Below are positions 11,455 to 23,046 of a DNA stretch of 64,000 nt, in pieces. The DNA lies in NCBI GenBank assembly GCA_963680875.1, contig OY804588.1:58602369-58666368 (forward strand). Direction: 5' to 3'. The notes under the pieces were generated by a model. It was not told the origin of the DNA. It did not search any database and saw only the letters and a program-made list of their open reading frames with translations. Both the position numbers and the translations under genes were made by a program. The stretch comes from Bathymodiolus brooksi (taxonomy: Eukaryota > Mollusca > Bivalvia > Mytilida > Modiolidae). The number at the start of each line of letters is the position of its first letter. The stretch's first letter is position 1.

Positions 11455-11875
11455 CATTATGCCCTACAGTAAGGAGGAATAACTCTGTATCTGAAGGGAT
11501 AAATCTGTAATAGGGGGGACATAACTCTTTATGTGGGGAATAAGTTATAAATTACAACTCTGTATGTGCAAGGATAATATTAAAGTAGGGGAAATAACTT
11601 TTTATGTGGAGGTTTAGCACTGCAGTAGGGGACATAACTCTTTATGTGGAGGAATAAAATACAACTCTGTATGTGCAAGGATAATACTACAGTACGGGTA
11701 CATAACAATATGCCCTACAGTAAGGGGGGAATAACTCTGTATCTGAAGGGATAAATCTGTAATAGGGGGACATAACTCTTTATGTGCAAGGATAATATTA
11801 AAGAAGGGACAATAATTCTTTATGTGGAGGTTTAACACTACAGTAGGGGACATAACTCTGTATGTGCAGAAAGAG
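11455..11875. repeat. Degenerate minisatellite, unit core 'acataactctttatgtg'
   Basis: Irregular repeats of 'cagtaggggacataactc' and 'tttatgtggagg' with variable spacing. A longer segment (11457-11540) is repeated at about 11710-11790. No coding signal. Confidence 0.7.
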
Positions 11876-12489
11876 AAATACTATATAATACGTATCAAGA
11901 AATGGCTATTTGGAAATCGATTGCTACACTTATATACAGAGAGTTACTTGCCCTTGGCAGGAAAATAGATATATATAAACTTATATACAGATATTTGCTT
12001 GCCTTTGGCAGATAAAATATACTAAAACCCTGTTCAGGAAGTATGTTTTCTTACTGTTCTAAAAATAGAACACTGTGTTAGGCTGTTATGTAAAATAAAT
12101 TTGATTGTGGAAATCTGAAACTCATCAAGATAGGAAAATGACTAGCAAAAATTGAAAAAAATCTATAATTCTCATTAAAAATGTAGATAGATAGGTAGGT
12201 AGGTATATGTCTTTGTATATACAAGATTAGGTTGATGGTGTTTAATGCCACATTCAACAATATTACAGTTATATCATGGCAGTTTGTACATAAAGGAGAT
12301 ATCATAACTGTTAATGCTTGTTTCTGATAACTGGAAAACATTGCCCAATACTCTGTTCACATAGCTGGAGAGCACAATATATGTTAGAGCAATGGGAATT
12401 CGTTGAAATAAATTTAAATCACAGGAGAATTTTAAAACTTAATTATGTTGAGAATATCATTGAGTGAGTTGTGTAAGTGAGTGAGTAAG
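11876..12489. other. Non-coding spacer between minisatellites
   Basis: AT-rich. A small duplication is visible ('cttatatacagagagttacttgccc' near 11930 and its relative near 11980), and 12228-12280 resembles the 'gttgatggtgtttaatgcc' dispersed repeat. No gene. Confidence 0.4.
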
Positions 12490-12745
12490 AAACGAAGAAA
12501 AGTAAGTTGAATAGTGAAAAGATTTGGAAAATACAGAAGAAAAGTAAGTTGAATAATGAAAAGATCGGGAAAATATGGAAGAAAGGTAAGTTGAATAGGG
12601 AAAAGTTATGAAAAATATGGAAGAAACCCAAGTTGAATTGTGAAATGATATGAAAAATAAGGAACAAACCCAAGTTGAATAGCGATAAGATTTGGAAAAT
12701 ACAGAAGAAAATTGTGAAATGATAGGGAAAATATGGAAGAAACCT
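12490..12745. repeat. 39-bp minisatellite, copy 2
   Basis: Six to seven units of the same family as 11089-11402, in the same orientation, followed by a pyrimidine-rich tract (12743-12802, cctcct repeats). Confidence 0.8.
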
Positions 12746-12802
12746 CCGCCTCCTCCTCCCTCCCTCCCACCATCCTCCTCCTCCTCCTCCCTCTATACAT
12801 TG

Positions 12803-12984
12803 TTTTTCAGAATTGAGAAGAATCATCCTGGAATAGTTTTTTTGTTTAAGACTGCAAGTAGGGATCAAATTTCCCATTTCATTCATTTCGCTCTTAGAAA
12901 TACCACAGTGAGAACGCGGACACCCTTGAAGTACTACAAAACATATCCGAAAACACCGTAGGTGAAAACCATTATTGAAATAAA
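12803..12984. other. Non-coding spacer
   Basis: No recognisable gene or element. Confidence 0.3.
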
Positions 12985-13290
12985 TAATGTATTATGAAAA
13001 TAAAATGGCGGGGAGATAATCAGTGAAAGGGCTAGAAAATGATAATAGGACGCGGACGTCCTAGAGAGGTGGCGGTGGTGGCAAACTTTTGTAAGAAATG
13101 TAATTATTGAAATAAATAAGGTAATTATGAAAATAAAATGGCGGGGGAAGGGGCAGATAACCAGTGAAAGGGCTAGTTCGTAGAAAATAATAAGGTTATA
13201 CGACGCGGATAATGAAAATAAAATGGCGGGGAAGGGGCAGATAACCAGTAAAAGGGCTAGTTCGTAGAAAATAATAAGGTTATAGGACAC
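12985..13290. repeat. Triplicated segment carrying AAAATGGCGGG
   Basis: Three copies of 'gaaaataaaatggcgggg', each followed by '(ggggcag)ataaccagtgaaagggctag', an AT stretch and 'ggacgcgg'. The second half resembles the 'ggggcagataaccagg...ataggacgcggg' part of promoter-motif block 3 (14690-14740), so this looks like a local expansion of block sequence. AAAATGGCGG resembles the YY1 consensus. Confidence 0.6.
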
Positions 13291-13299
13291 ATATTATTT

Positions 13300-13322
13300 A
13301 ATATGGGAGCAAAGCTCCCATA
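13300..13322. other. Short perfect hairpin
   Basis: 'tatgggagc' and 'gctcccata' are separated by three bases, giving a 9-bp stem. Function unknown. Confidence 0.6.
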
Positions 13323-13451
13323 ACCGAAAGATCACTAGGCCAACAAGGGTTAGGGTCCACTACGAAGTTAGGCGAGCTCCAATAGCTCGAGAGTTCGTAC
13401 CAAAAACAAGTGTCTGGGTGAGGGTCTATTCTTAACAGTTAATTCTATACT

Positions 13452-15212
13452 ATCAATGAGGAAGATCGATTGCCGTCACTCAGCCTGCTTATGACGTCAC
13501 TGAGAGGTTTGAAAGTACCATAGATCGATAGATAAATGAAAGGGCTACAAGTTAAGAAAAAGGTACGAAGTTACAAAAAGGTACAAAGCTACGAAAAAGG
13601 TACTAAGCTACAAAAAGGTACGAAGTTACGAAAAGGGTACGAAGTTACGAAAAGGGTACGAAGTTACAAGAAATGTTACGAAGTTACGAACATGGTACGA
13701 AGTTACGAAAAAGGTACGAAGATGTTACGAAATAAGTTACGAAAGACCTTGGTTATGAAGTTACCAAGTTACGAGATAGTAACGCCACCTATCGGATAAT
13801 TTATTATGACGTATAGTGATGCATTATGGGGAAATGTCTTGGGCGAAGTTGGGGTCAAGTGACCTTCGATCACAGGTAGCCATCTTTGGCGAATGAAATA
13901 TTTACGGTACTCGAAAAAAAATTATTTGGTTAAATTTCAAACCAGTAACGCGTATTTGAAAAAAAAACCGTTCAGCAGACAAAAAGTTGAAAAACAATAA
14001 ATAAAAAGAAACTGCCCCAATTTTATCGATATCCAATGGAATAAACGTAGAAATATGGTACGGACAATTCGTGCATGACGTCACGTTATTTTGTCGTTCA
14101 TTCACCAACGTCAGGTTAGTATGTTTTGTCTCACATTCCAATGATATGACGTCATGACTAAGTAATTTGGCAGAGAACGTATCGTGCAACGTTGTGACGT
14201 CATGTTTACTATGACGTCATCGATGAATGCGGTTTTACACAAAGTTTATAAATAGGACGTTGGCACTCGAGTGGGGTGGTTTGAAAAGCCTAAAAATAGG
14301 CTCTTTGGAAAAATAAGACTTTTTGGACATGTAAGGGTTAAATAAGTAATTCATGTCACAATACAAGTATTTCAAATCTGGTATAATTAATAGATCCTCA
14401 CAATACCAAAAATAAACCAAAAAAACTAACCGCTTTAATTACAAATCGACCATGGAATTTATCGAATTTATTTTTGTTAATTGTTGTCTTATTTTAAACA
14501 TTAAAAGTGTAAAAATATTAAAAAAAACAACATTTTGCAGGTGGAAATTTTCAAATGTACTCTTAGCAGTTGTTTTTTTGAACATTAAAAGTGTAAAAAT
14601 ATATAAAAAAAAACTTTTGCAGGTGGAAATTTTCAAATGTACTCTTAGCAAAGTACTACACAACCTAGACACTATATGAAAATAAAAGGGGCAGATAACC
14701 AGGTCTAGTTCCAGTAACTAAATATAGGACGCGGGGGTTTCCTATGATTATAGGACGCAGACGTCATAGAGAACACTCCCAACCAACATTGTTTACTACT
14801 ACTACGGGTGTTGCACAACTTCCGGTTGTGCATCACCCAAGGGAACCCCGAAAGGAGTCAAGTGACCTTCGGTCACATCCGGTAGCCATGATACTACTAC
14901 TAAGAAAAAAGCACGGGAAAAGCCGGTCATGCGCAGAACCTGCTTCCGGTCAGGGCCACTTCCGGACATGGCCTCTTCCGGTCACGTGACTGACGTCACT
15001 TCCGGTCAAAAGGCCCTACTAGGACGGATATGGCACAGCTTCTGGTTGCGCATGCACAGAACATACTTCCGAACAGGGCACCTGACTGATGTCACTTCCG
15101 GTCACGTGACTGACGTCACTTCCGGTCACGTCACTTCCGGTCACGTCACTTTCGGTTGCACCCCCTCACAGCACCCCCTCAAATGCTAACTGAGCTTTAC
15201 CCATATACTACT
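13452..15212 (-). repeat. Promoter-motif block copy 3 (full, inverted)
   Basis: Reverse orientation relative to blocks 1, 2 and 4. Read on the minus strand from 15212 it has ETS/CRE/E-box arrays (15170-15070), NRF1-like 'tgcgcatgca' (about 15048), further ETS/CRE arrays (15010-14940), a YY1-like site, the 'gtagtagtag' segment, the AT-rich tandem, CREs near 14210, 14150 and 14085, AAGATGGCTACC near 13880 and the 'ttacgaagttacgaa' array (13545-13760). It ends with a CRE near 13490 and 'tcctcattgata'. The end matches block 4 exactly, so 13452 and 15212 are my best element boundaries. Confidence 0.75.
13545..13765 (-). repeat. About 20-bp tandem array 'gtacgaagttacgaaaaag'
   Basis: Ten or so units inside block 3, also found shortened at 9800-9883 and at 49570-49770. 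No protein or RNA reading is convincing. Confidence 0.75.
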
Positions 15213-16836
15213 CGCGTCATTCCTCTTTCCAATGATATATGATATAGGTGTGTAGCCCATGGGTTCATTACATTTTATTTTTTGATTTTCTACCGCTGGT
15301 CTATAATACATTTATTTTTTGATAAATGCATGACAAACGTTAACCTCTCTGAGTGGCTTTATGTTCTATTAATTGGAATGAAATAGGAAAAGACAGTTCA
15401 TTTGGTAAAGACAATCAGCTACTTTCACCGAAATCGCACTAACATAATTATATGCTATGATAAATCATGATGAGTAATCGATCGAGAACGTGGAAATACT
15501 CTTAAATTAATAAACATGATACCCGGTATGTATTTCAATTGAGATAAATGTACTTTTTTTATTTACGTTATTTGTATTTGTCACGGATACTTGTGTCCAG
15601 CACGATTTTCATGACACACACTGTTCGTGTCGTGTATCAGTAACACGATGGGCTCCACTAGTTGAGCAGGAACTGGATACCATTCTGGACCACATGAGTT
15701 CACCCAGGTTGTTTGTGGTGTTCATGTTGCTCATTCTATAGTCTTCTGTGTCGTGTTTGTTTAGATCATTGTTTGTGTTAATAAACATGTGTTTTTCAAT
15801 AATATGTATCTAATCACATCAAGGCCACGTGCTCATTACCTTATTCGGTATCTGGGTTTTGGAAATCATGGCTTCAAGACTTAGAAACAATAAAGATATT
15901 AAGGGATTTCAAATAAAAATAGACGAAAAAACTCATAGCATTAAGATATCGCAACTCGCTGATGACACAACTTTATTTTTACGTCTAAAGAAGAAATTTA
16001 TTTAGCATTTAATGAAATAGAAACTTTCGGGTCTTTTTCTGGATTATTAATGAACAAAAATAAAACTGGGGGAATGTGGGTAGGAAAACTTAAGCACAGT
16101 AAAGATAAAATAGAGGGCATTAAATGGTCAGAAAAACCTATTAAAGCATTGGGTGTATATTTTGGTAACAATAAAGAAGAGTGTGAAAAATTTAACTGGG
16201 AAAATAAAATAGATAAAATGAATACTTTATTCTTCTCTTGGGAAAACGAAATTTAACTATTCTTGGGAAAATTATGATTATTAAAGCGTTAGTAATACCT
16301 ATATTTACTTTTGTTGCTAGTGCATGTGTCGTGCCATACAAATATAGAAAATAAATTGAAAGTAAATGTTTCAAATTCATATGGGATGGTAAACCAGACA
16401 AAGTTAAAAGAAACACTATGATAGGTAATTTTGAAATGGGGGGTTTAAATATGATCAACATAGGAAGTTACTTTGCATCACTGAGAGCATCATGGGTAAG
16501 TAGATTTGTTAGTGGAGAAATGGACAATTGGAAATTGATACCATATAAATACTTTAGACAATTTGGTAAGAATTGGTTGATATTTTCAATGAATATCGAA
16601 TACAAAAAAATTAAAGATTATTTAAGATATATTCCTGATCTTTATAAAGAAATATTGCAAACCTGGATAAAAATGGGTGGGGGTCAAACAAAAACGTTAT
16701 CACATTTTGCAGAGATTAGAAAACAGCTTATATGGGGAAATAAATTTATAATGTTTAAAAATAAAAGTTTAATGTTTGATAATTGGATAAATAGTGATTT
16801 AATTTATATTAATGATATTTTAAGTGAAAACGGGGA
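14341..16836 (-). repeat. Right arm of the large inverted repeat
   Basis: Mate of 1-2462. It contains the first half of promoter-motif block 3, the spacer and the LINE RT. Differences are mainly point changes and short indels. Confidence 0.85.
15213..15845. repeat. Spacer with retroelement-tail remnant, right arm
   Basis: Counterpart of 992-1605. 15640-15760 carries the dispersed retroelement-tail signature in plus orientation. No gene. Confidence 0.5.
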
Positions 16837-17625
16837 AATAAGTCAGAATTTAATTTTAGATAAATTTAAATACAAGAATAATTGGATATCTGAATTTATC
16901 TGCCTAAAAAAAGCGATACCTAATGAATGGTATCATACATTACAGGCTCAAAACTCTATTAAAAGTGTTGTAAATGTTCAAAAAGATAAGTTTATAATAA
17001 ATGGAAAATGTATAGACCCATCACAACTGTCCAACAAATATTTTTATAATGAATATATTAATGTAAAATTTTTGAAACCAATAGGTATAAATACATGGTT
17101 AAGGTACTTGTCTATAAATGAAAAACCAAACATGAGTCAGCTTTACTCTTTCATTTTTCATTATTTAGAAGAAAATAAGCTAAACATATTCAGATGGAAA
17201 TTATTGCAATATATAATTCCTACAAAGAAACTATTAATGAAATGGAGAATTGCTATTAATAACCAATGTAATTTCTGTGGTCAAGATGAAGACTATCTAC
17301 ATTACTTTATGTCTTGTCCCTATCTGAAAGAATTTTGGGTGAAAATACAACAAATATTGAAAAAATCTAATATAGAAAATTTTGTCACATTAAAACATAT
17401 TGTTTTTGGGTATAAAATATTTGATAAAGATTATTTTGATTTCAACTATTTTTTAACAATTTTATGATTTTCTATATACAAAACATATTATGTATCTGAA
17501 CAAAAGACTAAACAAGTAAACATATATTCTTTATTTGTGAGAGAATATATTACGAGAATAAGCCAGGTGCAAAAACTCCAAAATAGTAAACTGTTAGCAA
17601 AAATAAGAGAAAATATTGAAATGTA
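15846..17625 (+). pseudogene. LINE ORF2 C-terminal half (L1/Tx1-like) with zinc knuckle
   Basis: Encodes the RT palm 'QLADDTT', the thumb/connection, and a C-terminal domain with CNFCGQDEDYLHYFMSC, the CxxC...H...C knuckle typical of LINE ORF2 ends (zf-RVT-like). 16418-17467 is one long open frame. Earlier parts are shifted near 15975 and 16245 and stopped at 16351. An in-frame TGA at 17465-17467 is followed by 53 further family-like residues to a stop at 17625; related protein at 24534-24106 reads through the same point. A (tatg)n tract follows at 17630-17715, perhaps the element's 3' tail. The 5' half is missing. Confidence 0.88.
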
Positions 17626-17629
17626 AATA

Positions 17630-17715
17630 TGTATGCATTGTATATATGTATATGTATATGTATGCATGCATATGTATGTGTGTATATGCATAGATGTATG
17701 TGTGTAGATGTAGGT
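17630..17715. repeat. (TATG)n-type microsatellite
   Basis: Mixed tatg/tgta repeats directly after the LINE stop codon. Confidence 0.8.
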
Positions 17716-18235
17716 GCGTATTTATATGTATATTTAATTAAAGTCTGATACTCATCAGTTATATTATATTATTTGAAAGTATTTTAATTATATAAGAAAA
17801 TATTAATATGAAATATTTCATAAGTAGCTTAGGCTTTTGAAGTAAGAATGTAACAAGCATTTTGAATAAAAATATATTGTTGTATGATGTATATATCTGT
17901 TTTATCTACCAGCTCAATTATAAATCGGGTATAATCCACTATATAAGCTGTCTTAAGCAAACATTTTGCAATCAATCTAGCAAGACTTGCTTTATTCAAT
18001 TTGCCATTTGATGAATTATGTTTTAAAGGCACCATGGACTGGCAATTTCATATATTTCATGGTATATAAAAATCTCCAAGACATTCATGATCTGTACATT
18101 CAATTTACCATCGGAGACTTCGTTTTGATCAGCACATATTTTATTCACATAAATCTTTATGTACGTCATGCATGATAGGGTTAAATGGGCTATGTAAAAT
18201 TGTTGTGTATTTAAAATTTCAAGACGATAATAAAA
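17716..18235. other. AT-rich spacer
   Basis: No gene or recognisable element. Short ORFs on both strands lack features. Confidence 0.3.
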
Positions 18236-19184
18236 ATATATGTACACTATTGTATATATATTATTATAAAATATATGTACACTATTGTATATATATTATT
18301 ATAAAATATATGTACACTATTGTATATATATTATTATAAAATATATGTACACTATTGTATATATATTATTATAAAATATATGTACACTATTGTATGTATA
18401 TTATTATAAAATATATGTACACTATTGTATATATATTATTATAAAATATATGTACACTATTGTATGTATATTATTATAAAATATATGTACACTATTGTAT
18501 ATATATTATTATAAAATATATGTACACTATTGTATGTATATTATTATAAAATATATGTACACTATTGTATATATATTATTATAAAATATATGTACACTAT
18601 TGTATGTATATTATTATAAAATATATGTACACTATTGTATATATATTATTATAAAATATATGTACACTATTGTATATATATTATTATAAAATATATGTAC
18701 ACTATTGTATATATATTATTATAAAATATATGTACACTATTGTATATATATTATTATAAAATATATGTACACTATTGTATGTATATTATTATAAAATATA
18801 TGTACACTATTGTATATATATTATTATAAAATATATGTACACTATTGTATATATATTATTATAAAATATATGTACACTATTGTATGTATATTATTATAAA
18901 ATATATGTACACTATTGTATGTATATTATTATAAAATATATGTACACTATTGTATGTATATTATTATAAAATATATGTACACTATTGTATATATATTATT
19001 ATAAAATATATGTACACTATTGTATGTATATTATTATAAAATATATGTACACTATTGTATGTATATTATTATAAAATATATGTACACTATTGTATGTATA
19101 TTATTATAAAATATATGTACACTATTGTATATATATTATTATAAAATATATGTACACTATTGTATGTATATTATTATAAAATAT
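18236..19184 (+). repeat. 35-bp AT-rich satellite, about 27 copies
   Basis: The unit is 'tgtacactattgtatatata' plus 'ttattataaaatata'. Units differ almost only at one A/G position (gtatatata or gtatgtata). The two types alternate strictly in units 4-11 and recur as A-G-G-G blocks in units 18-25, implying 70-bp and 140-bp higher-order amplification. Confidence 0.95.
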
Positions 19185-19187
19185 GTG

Positions 19188-20020
19188 TGTAAGGTTTTGA
19201 CTCTTTCTACGATTTTTATGTTTGATTTTGGAATTGTTCCGACATTGTGGTAATTTTTTGGTTTTTCATTTTCTTATAAGATATGAAATCGGAAGGATTA
19301 GCATCAACATCAAACAAGACGTTACCTCTGGGGAAGGCTAATACAAATTGAAAAAAGCAAAGATTGAGCAACACACAAGAACATTGATAAGTAGCACCCG
19401 TCGTTTTACTTTTAATATACACGAATATCATCTCATATAGCGATCGTGTTTGACACCAATATACGTAAATAATTCGCATTATAAAATCATGACCCCCTAC
19501 AAAACCAAATGGAAGTAAAGCCAGACGAACCAAACATCGGTTTTACTCCGATAGATTTCACCCTCGCATGAGTTGTACTACATGTCATTCGAGCTTTATT
19601 TATTTTTGTTTGTGTACTGTTGTTGCTGTTATCCGAATTATACCCGTCTAAAGTATAGTTTCATAATTAGATGGTTTGGTTTATGGTTGGTTTATGTTGA
19701 TTAACGCACTTTCAACGATATTTCAGCAATATGGTGGAGGTCAGTTTTATTGGTGGAGGAAACCGGAGTACCCAGTGAAAACCACCTACCTGTCGCAAGT
19801 CACTGACAGACTTGATCGCATATTGTTGTATCGAGTACACCTCACCATGAACGGTTCATTATTAGAGAAAATGATTACTTTACCCAAAATGAGGTCAGCG
19901 AAACGTGTTCATCATGGACAACTTAATATATTTCAAACGTATCTAATCAAACTTGAGTTCTCTACGTTCACTGTTAAGTCAATAAAACTTTTAATTGAAT
20001 CACCTTTTATTCAAATATTT
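19188..20020. repeat. Dispersed repeat remnants
   Basis: 19195-19275 carries 'gaattgttccgacattgtgg', shared with 38805-38825 and 53515-53530. 19690-19870 is one copy of the 'caatatttcag...ggtggaggaaaccggagtaccc' repeat family that also occurs at 38085-38290, 44840-45175 and 51608-51750. No gene. Confidence 0.65.
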
Positions 20021-20023
20021 CAT

Positions 20024-22412
20024 TCACATTGTACATACAACACAAAGCATTTCCGTGTGATTCTTGTATGGAGGACATCTTAGACTGCCACACGTGGTCC
20101 TCACTGGATAAATCACTGCTTCATTGTTGTTTTTTGTGTTATTGTCTATTGGTTCAGAATCTTTGTCCATGCAAACATAATCTTGGTTGTTGTTATGTCC
20201 GTGGTATGAAGTCATGAGAAACCCGGTATATTCTACTTTCCAACCGCTATAACATGTCTGCTTACCTAAAATAAAAGAGGACAATAAAAAAAAATACATA
20301 TATTTCCTTTTTCTTTTTCTGATAATATTTAATCATTCATATTATACCATCATTACAGTTGCAATCAGGAGAAATACGGATCATTCAAATTGTAAACGAA
20401 GTAGCATGGTTTAGTTTTTGTTTAATATCAAACATCATGTTAATAATATATAGTCATTCGTACATTGTCGGAAAATATAGAATTCTTTTTTACAATCTTT
20501 AGAGACATGTGGAAAAGTGAGAAATTAGCGAGCTTTCCTGCCCTGTTTCACAGCAAATGCAAATGCATTATATATTTTCCGCACACTGTATACCCTGCAA
20601 TGTCAAAAACTCAAAACAACTGCCAAATTGTCTAACAAGAGCAGAAACAAACGTTCTAATCGTTATGATGGTGTCTCCCGTGACGTCCGTGCTTATACTG
20701 TTACCGTTTCGTACCGTCGTTCAATATGAATCAGGTACGAAAAAATCAGTGACCGTATATACCCAAAAATATCCAGTCAATGCAGTTTGACTTCTCAAAT
20801 AGAACCAGTGCAGGATAAAATTATTTCTTGGTGTTTTATATAGAATATCAGATAAACCTTTACTACATTGACACATGGCTGACGTTATTTTGTTATACAA
20901 AATATATTTAAATGAGTAACGTATACCTGGTATCATCAGAATAGAAGACTTTCCTTTACGTCTACATACAGTACAAGAGGCTTCTTTTTGGTACAAGTTA
21001 GGAAATCCAGTTGGAAAAACATTTGAATCATACTCTACTCCATATAACACGTCGTTACCATATGAAAGTGGTTTACCATTATCAGGATCATTTGGTAAAC
21101 AAAGGTAGTTACTACCACCTCCTTTGTTATTGTAGCGGTTACCTCCTGCTTGACCTTCAAGAATTAACATTGTCATCATCAACACAATTACATAAATAAT
21201 AATTAACATTATCAAGAATTCTCTTCATATAGCATCCCATGTCATAACTAAATTTGTTTGATTTTCTATTATTTTCATTTTAATTATTTGTCCTTGTGGA
21301 AACGTCTACATATTTGTATACTGTTAAATGTTTAGGGCAGTACAACTTGCAACATGACATAATAGTAGTAAATACATCATATATTTACTCAGTATATCAC
21401 AAGCACCAAAAACAGATAGCACAAAGTCCAGTTTTACAATTAAGAAAGATCATTATATAAATCGTGGTAAATAGAGTTTTACAAATTATTTTAAACTATT
21501 GTAGAGCTATGGTGACAGATAGAGTGTAGAATAAACTAAAAGACTACCTGACACTACACAATCGTGCCATGTAATTAGTGCCGAATGCATGTATACATGT
21601 GTGTGTGTATGTGTTTAACTGTAATAATAATATATCCTTTCCTATCATTTATCTATTACCTGAATAAACAATATTTGCTCCCTCTGGACAGTCTTTCCTT
21701 CCCCATCGGACGTAAACAGCTCCGCCATCTGAAAGAAAAAATAATAACGTAGCAGATATATTGAGGTATAAGAATATTGCAATGAACTGTTTAAACTAGA
21801 TATTGATATCCTACAATTTATGATAATATTTGTGTATACAATATAAACTAATTGATAACATAAAGTCTTTCACATTGGCACATTTGTCATTGTCTGAATA
21901 AAATGTCTGCATTCAAGTGTGCACATCATACGTTTACTGTAAACGTTAACAATACATTTTTCAGAATAAGTACGCACTTCATACTGGTATAATGTACTCT
22001 TATGGTGTCTACAAGACTAAACATTGTTGAGATATATTGACCTTATCTCTGTAGCTAGATACTTTGAAAACATTAAAAAGGAAAAATTACAACCTTGGTA
22101 ACGTAAAGTTGCATGAGTATTTTTGTTATCTCATTCTCGGAAGCAACATATCATTAACATAATAATGCTGTTGTTGTTTCAACCGATTAAAACTTGAAAA
22201 CTTTTAAGAATTATTTCAGTGCCTTAAGTATTAATATACTTAAAAGTATTACTCAGTTTAATACCAGAACACTCTGTCTTCCTTGATGTATGTAGATAGT
22301 GTTCCATCATATCAATTACAGATTGATCAGCAGCTGACAACTTGATGTCTTCACATTTATGGCCGTAAACAGCAACAACTAACGTCAGAACTATGACAAC
22401 AGTTGAAAGCAT
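20024..22412 (-). CDS. Secreted short-chain collagen C4-like protein, complete, four exons
   Basis: Four minus-strand exons join in frame: 22412-22265, 21728-21660, 21154-20927 and 20265-20024. Each internal boundary has AG/GT sites, and the total is 687 nt, exactly 228 codons plus stop. The protein opens with a signal peptide ([17 protein letters not shown]). It then has [14 protein letters not shown], a [14 protein letters not shown] motif, a CTVC pair, '[14 protein letters not shown]', '[12 protein letters not shown]' and a terminal CGSLRCPPY...CVVC. This is the cysteine-rich C-terminal domain found in molluscan and sponge 'short-chain collagen C4-like' predictions; no Gly-X-Y repeats are present. 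Secretion is inferred from the leader, and a matrix or immune role is unknown. The start is chosen because the signal peptide begins there. Confidence 0.85.
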
Positions 22413-22903
22413 ATTGAAGTCTGCAATGAGAAATGGTGCTATATGACTACTCATCAAGTTTGTAAAAAGAGTAATATGACGGAGGCCAGTAGTGGAACAG
22501 GAACAGCTTGCCCCTCCAGAACACTTAGGTTCGCCCCTTTCTATGTGCATGCTACGATTTCGAGTAAACACGATCGTTGGTTCGTCTTTCCACCCAATTG
22601 TTTTGGATTTTCTTTTTTTTGGCACTTCATATTTTTTAAATGTTATTTGTAATTACTAGTGTCCTACATGATTTCCATGTCAGATGATATATTACTAGCT
22701 AGGCAGGAACTGCTGAACTTTCTGCAAATCCTGAGTTAATCCCGCTTTATAGGTGTAAGGTTGTATATTTAGTATTTTTTAGATAATTGTTTGCACTTTT
22801 GTTTTTTTTTCTTTTGTCAACTGTATTTAATGTACTGCTTCTGATTACTCCCTTTGATATCTTCAAACATTTCTAATCTATAAACAAACGTTGCCAGGAT
22901 GAT
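22413..22903. other. Upstream region of the C4-like gene
   Basis: Likely contains its promoter and 5' untranslated region. I cannot point to a clear TATA box. No other gene is supported. Confidence 0.35.
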
Positions 22904-23046
22904 AAACATTGGAAGCATGCTAATGCTTAGTATATAAAGATATGGAATAGTACATACATGGTCTAAGCTAAACTTTACTTTTGGTGAACTCGATTAATTT
23001 TGTTTACTATTATTACTGTTAATGAACAATACAATATGTTTATATT
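22904..23046 (+). repeat. 143-bp flanking direct duplication, left
   Basis: Matches 31071-31213 over 143 bp with about five substitutions and no indel. It immediately precedes the poly-T (minus-strand poly-A) end of the LINE nest. Confidence 0.9.

Noticed and set aside
18236..19184. CRISPR-like or telomeric array
   Set aside because: No spacers and no telomere motif; simple AT-rich satellite.
22224..22625. Longer N-terminus for the C4-like gene
   Set aside because: The upstream extension is lysine-rich and unrelated; the signal peptide begins at 22412.
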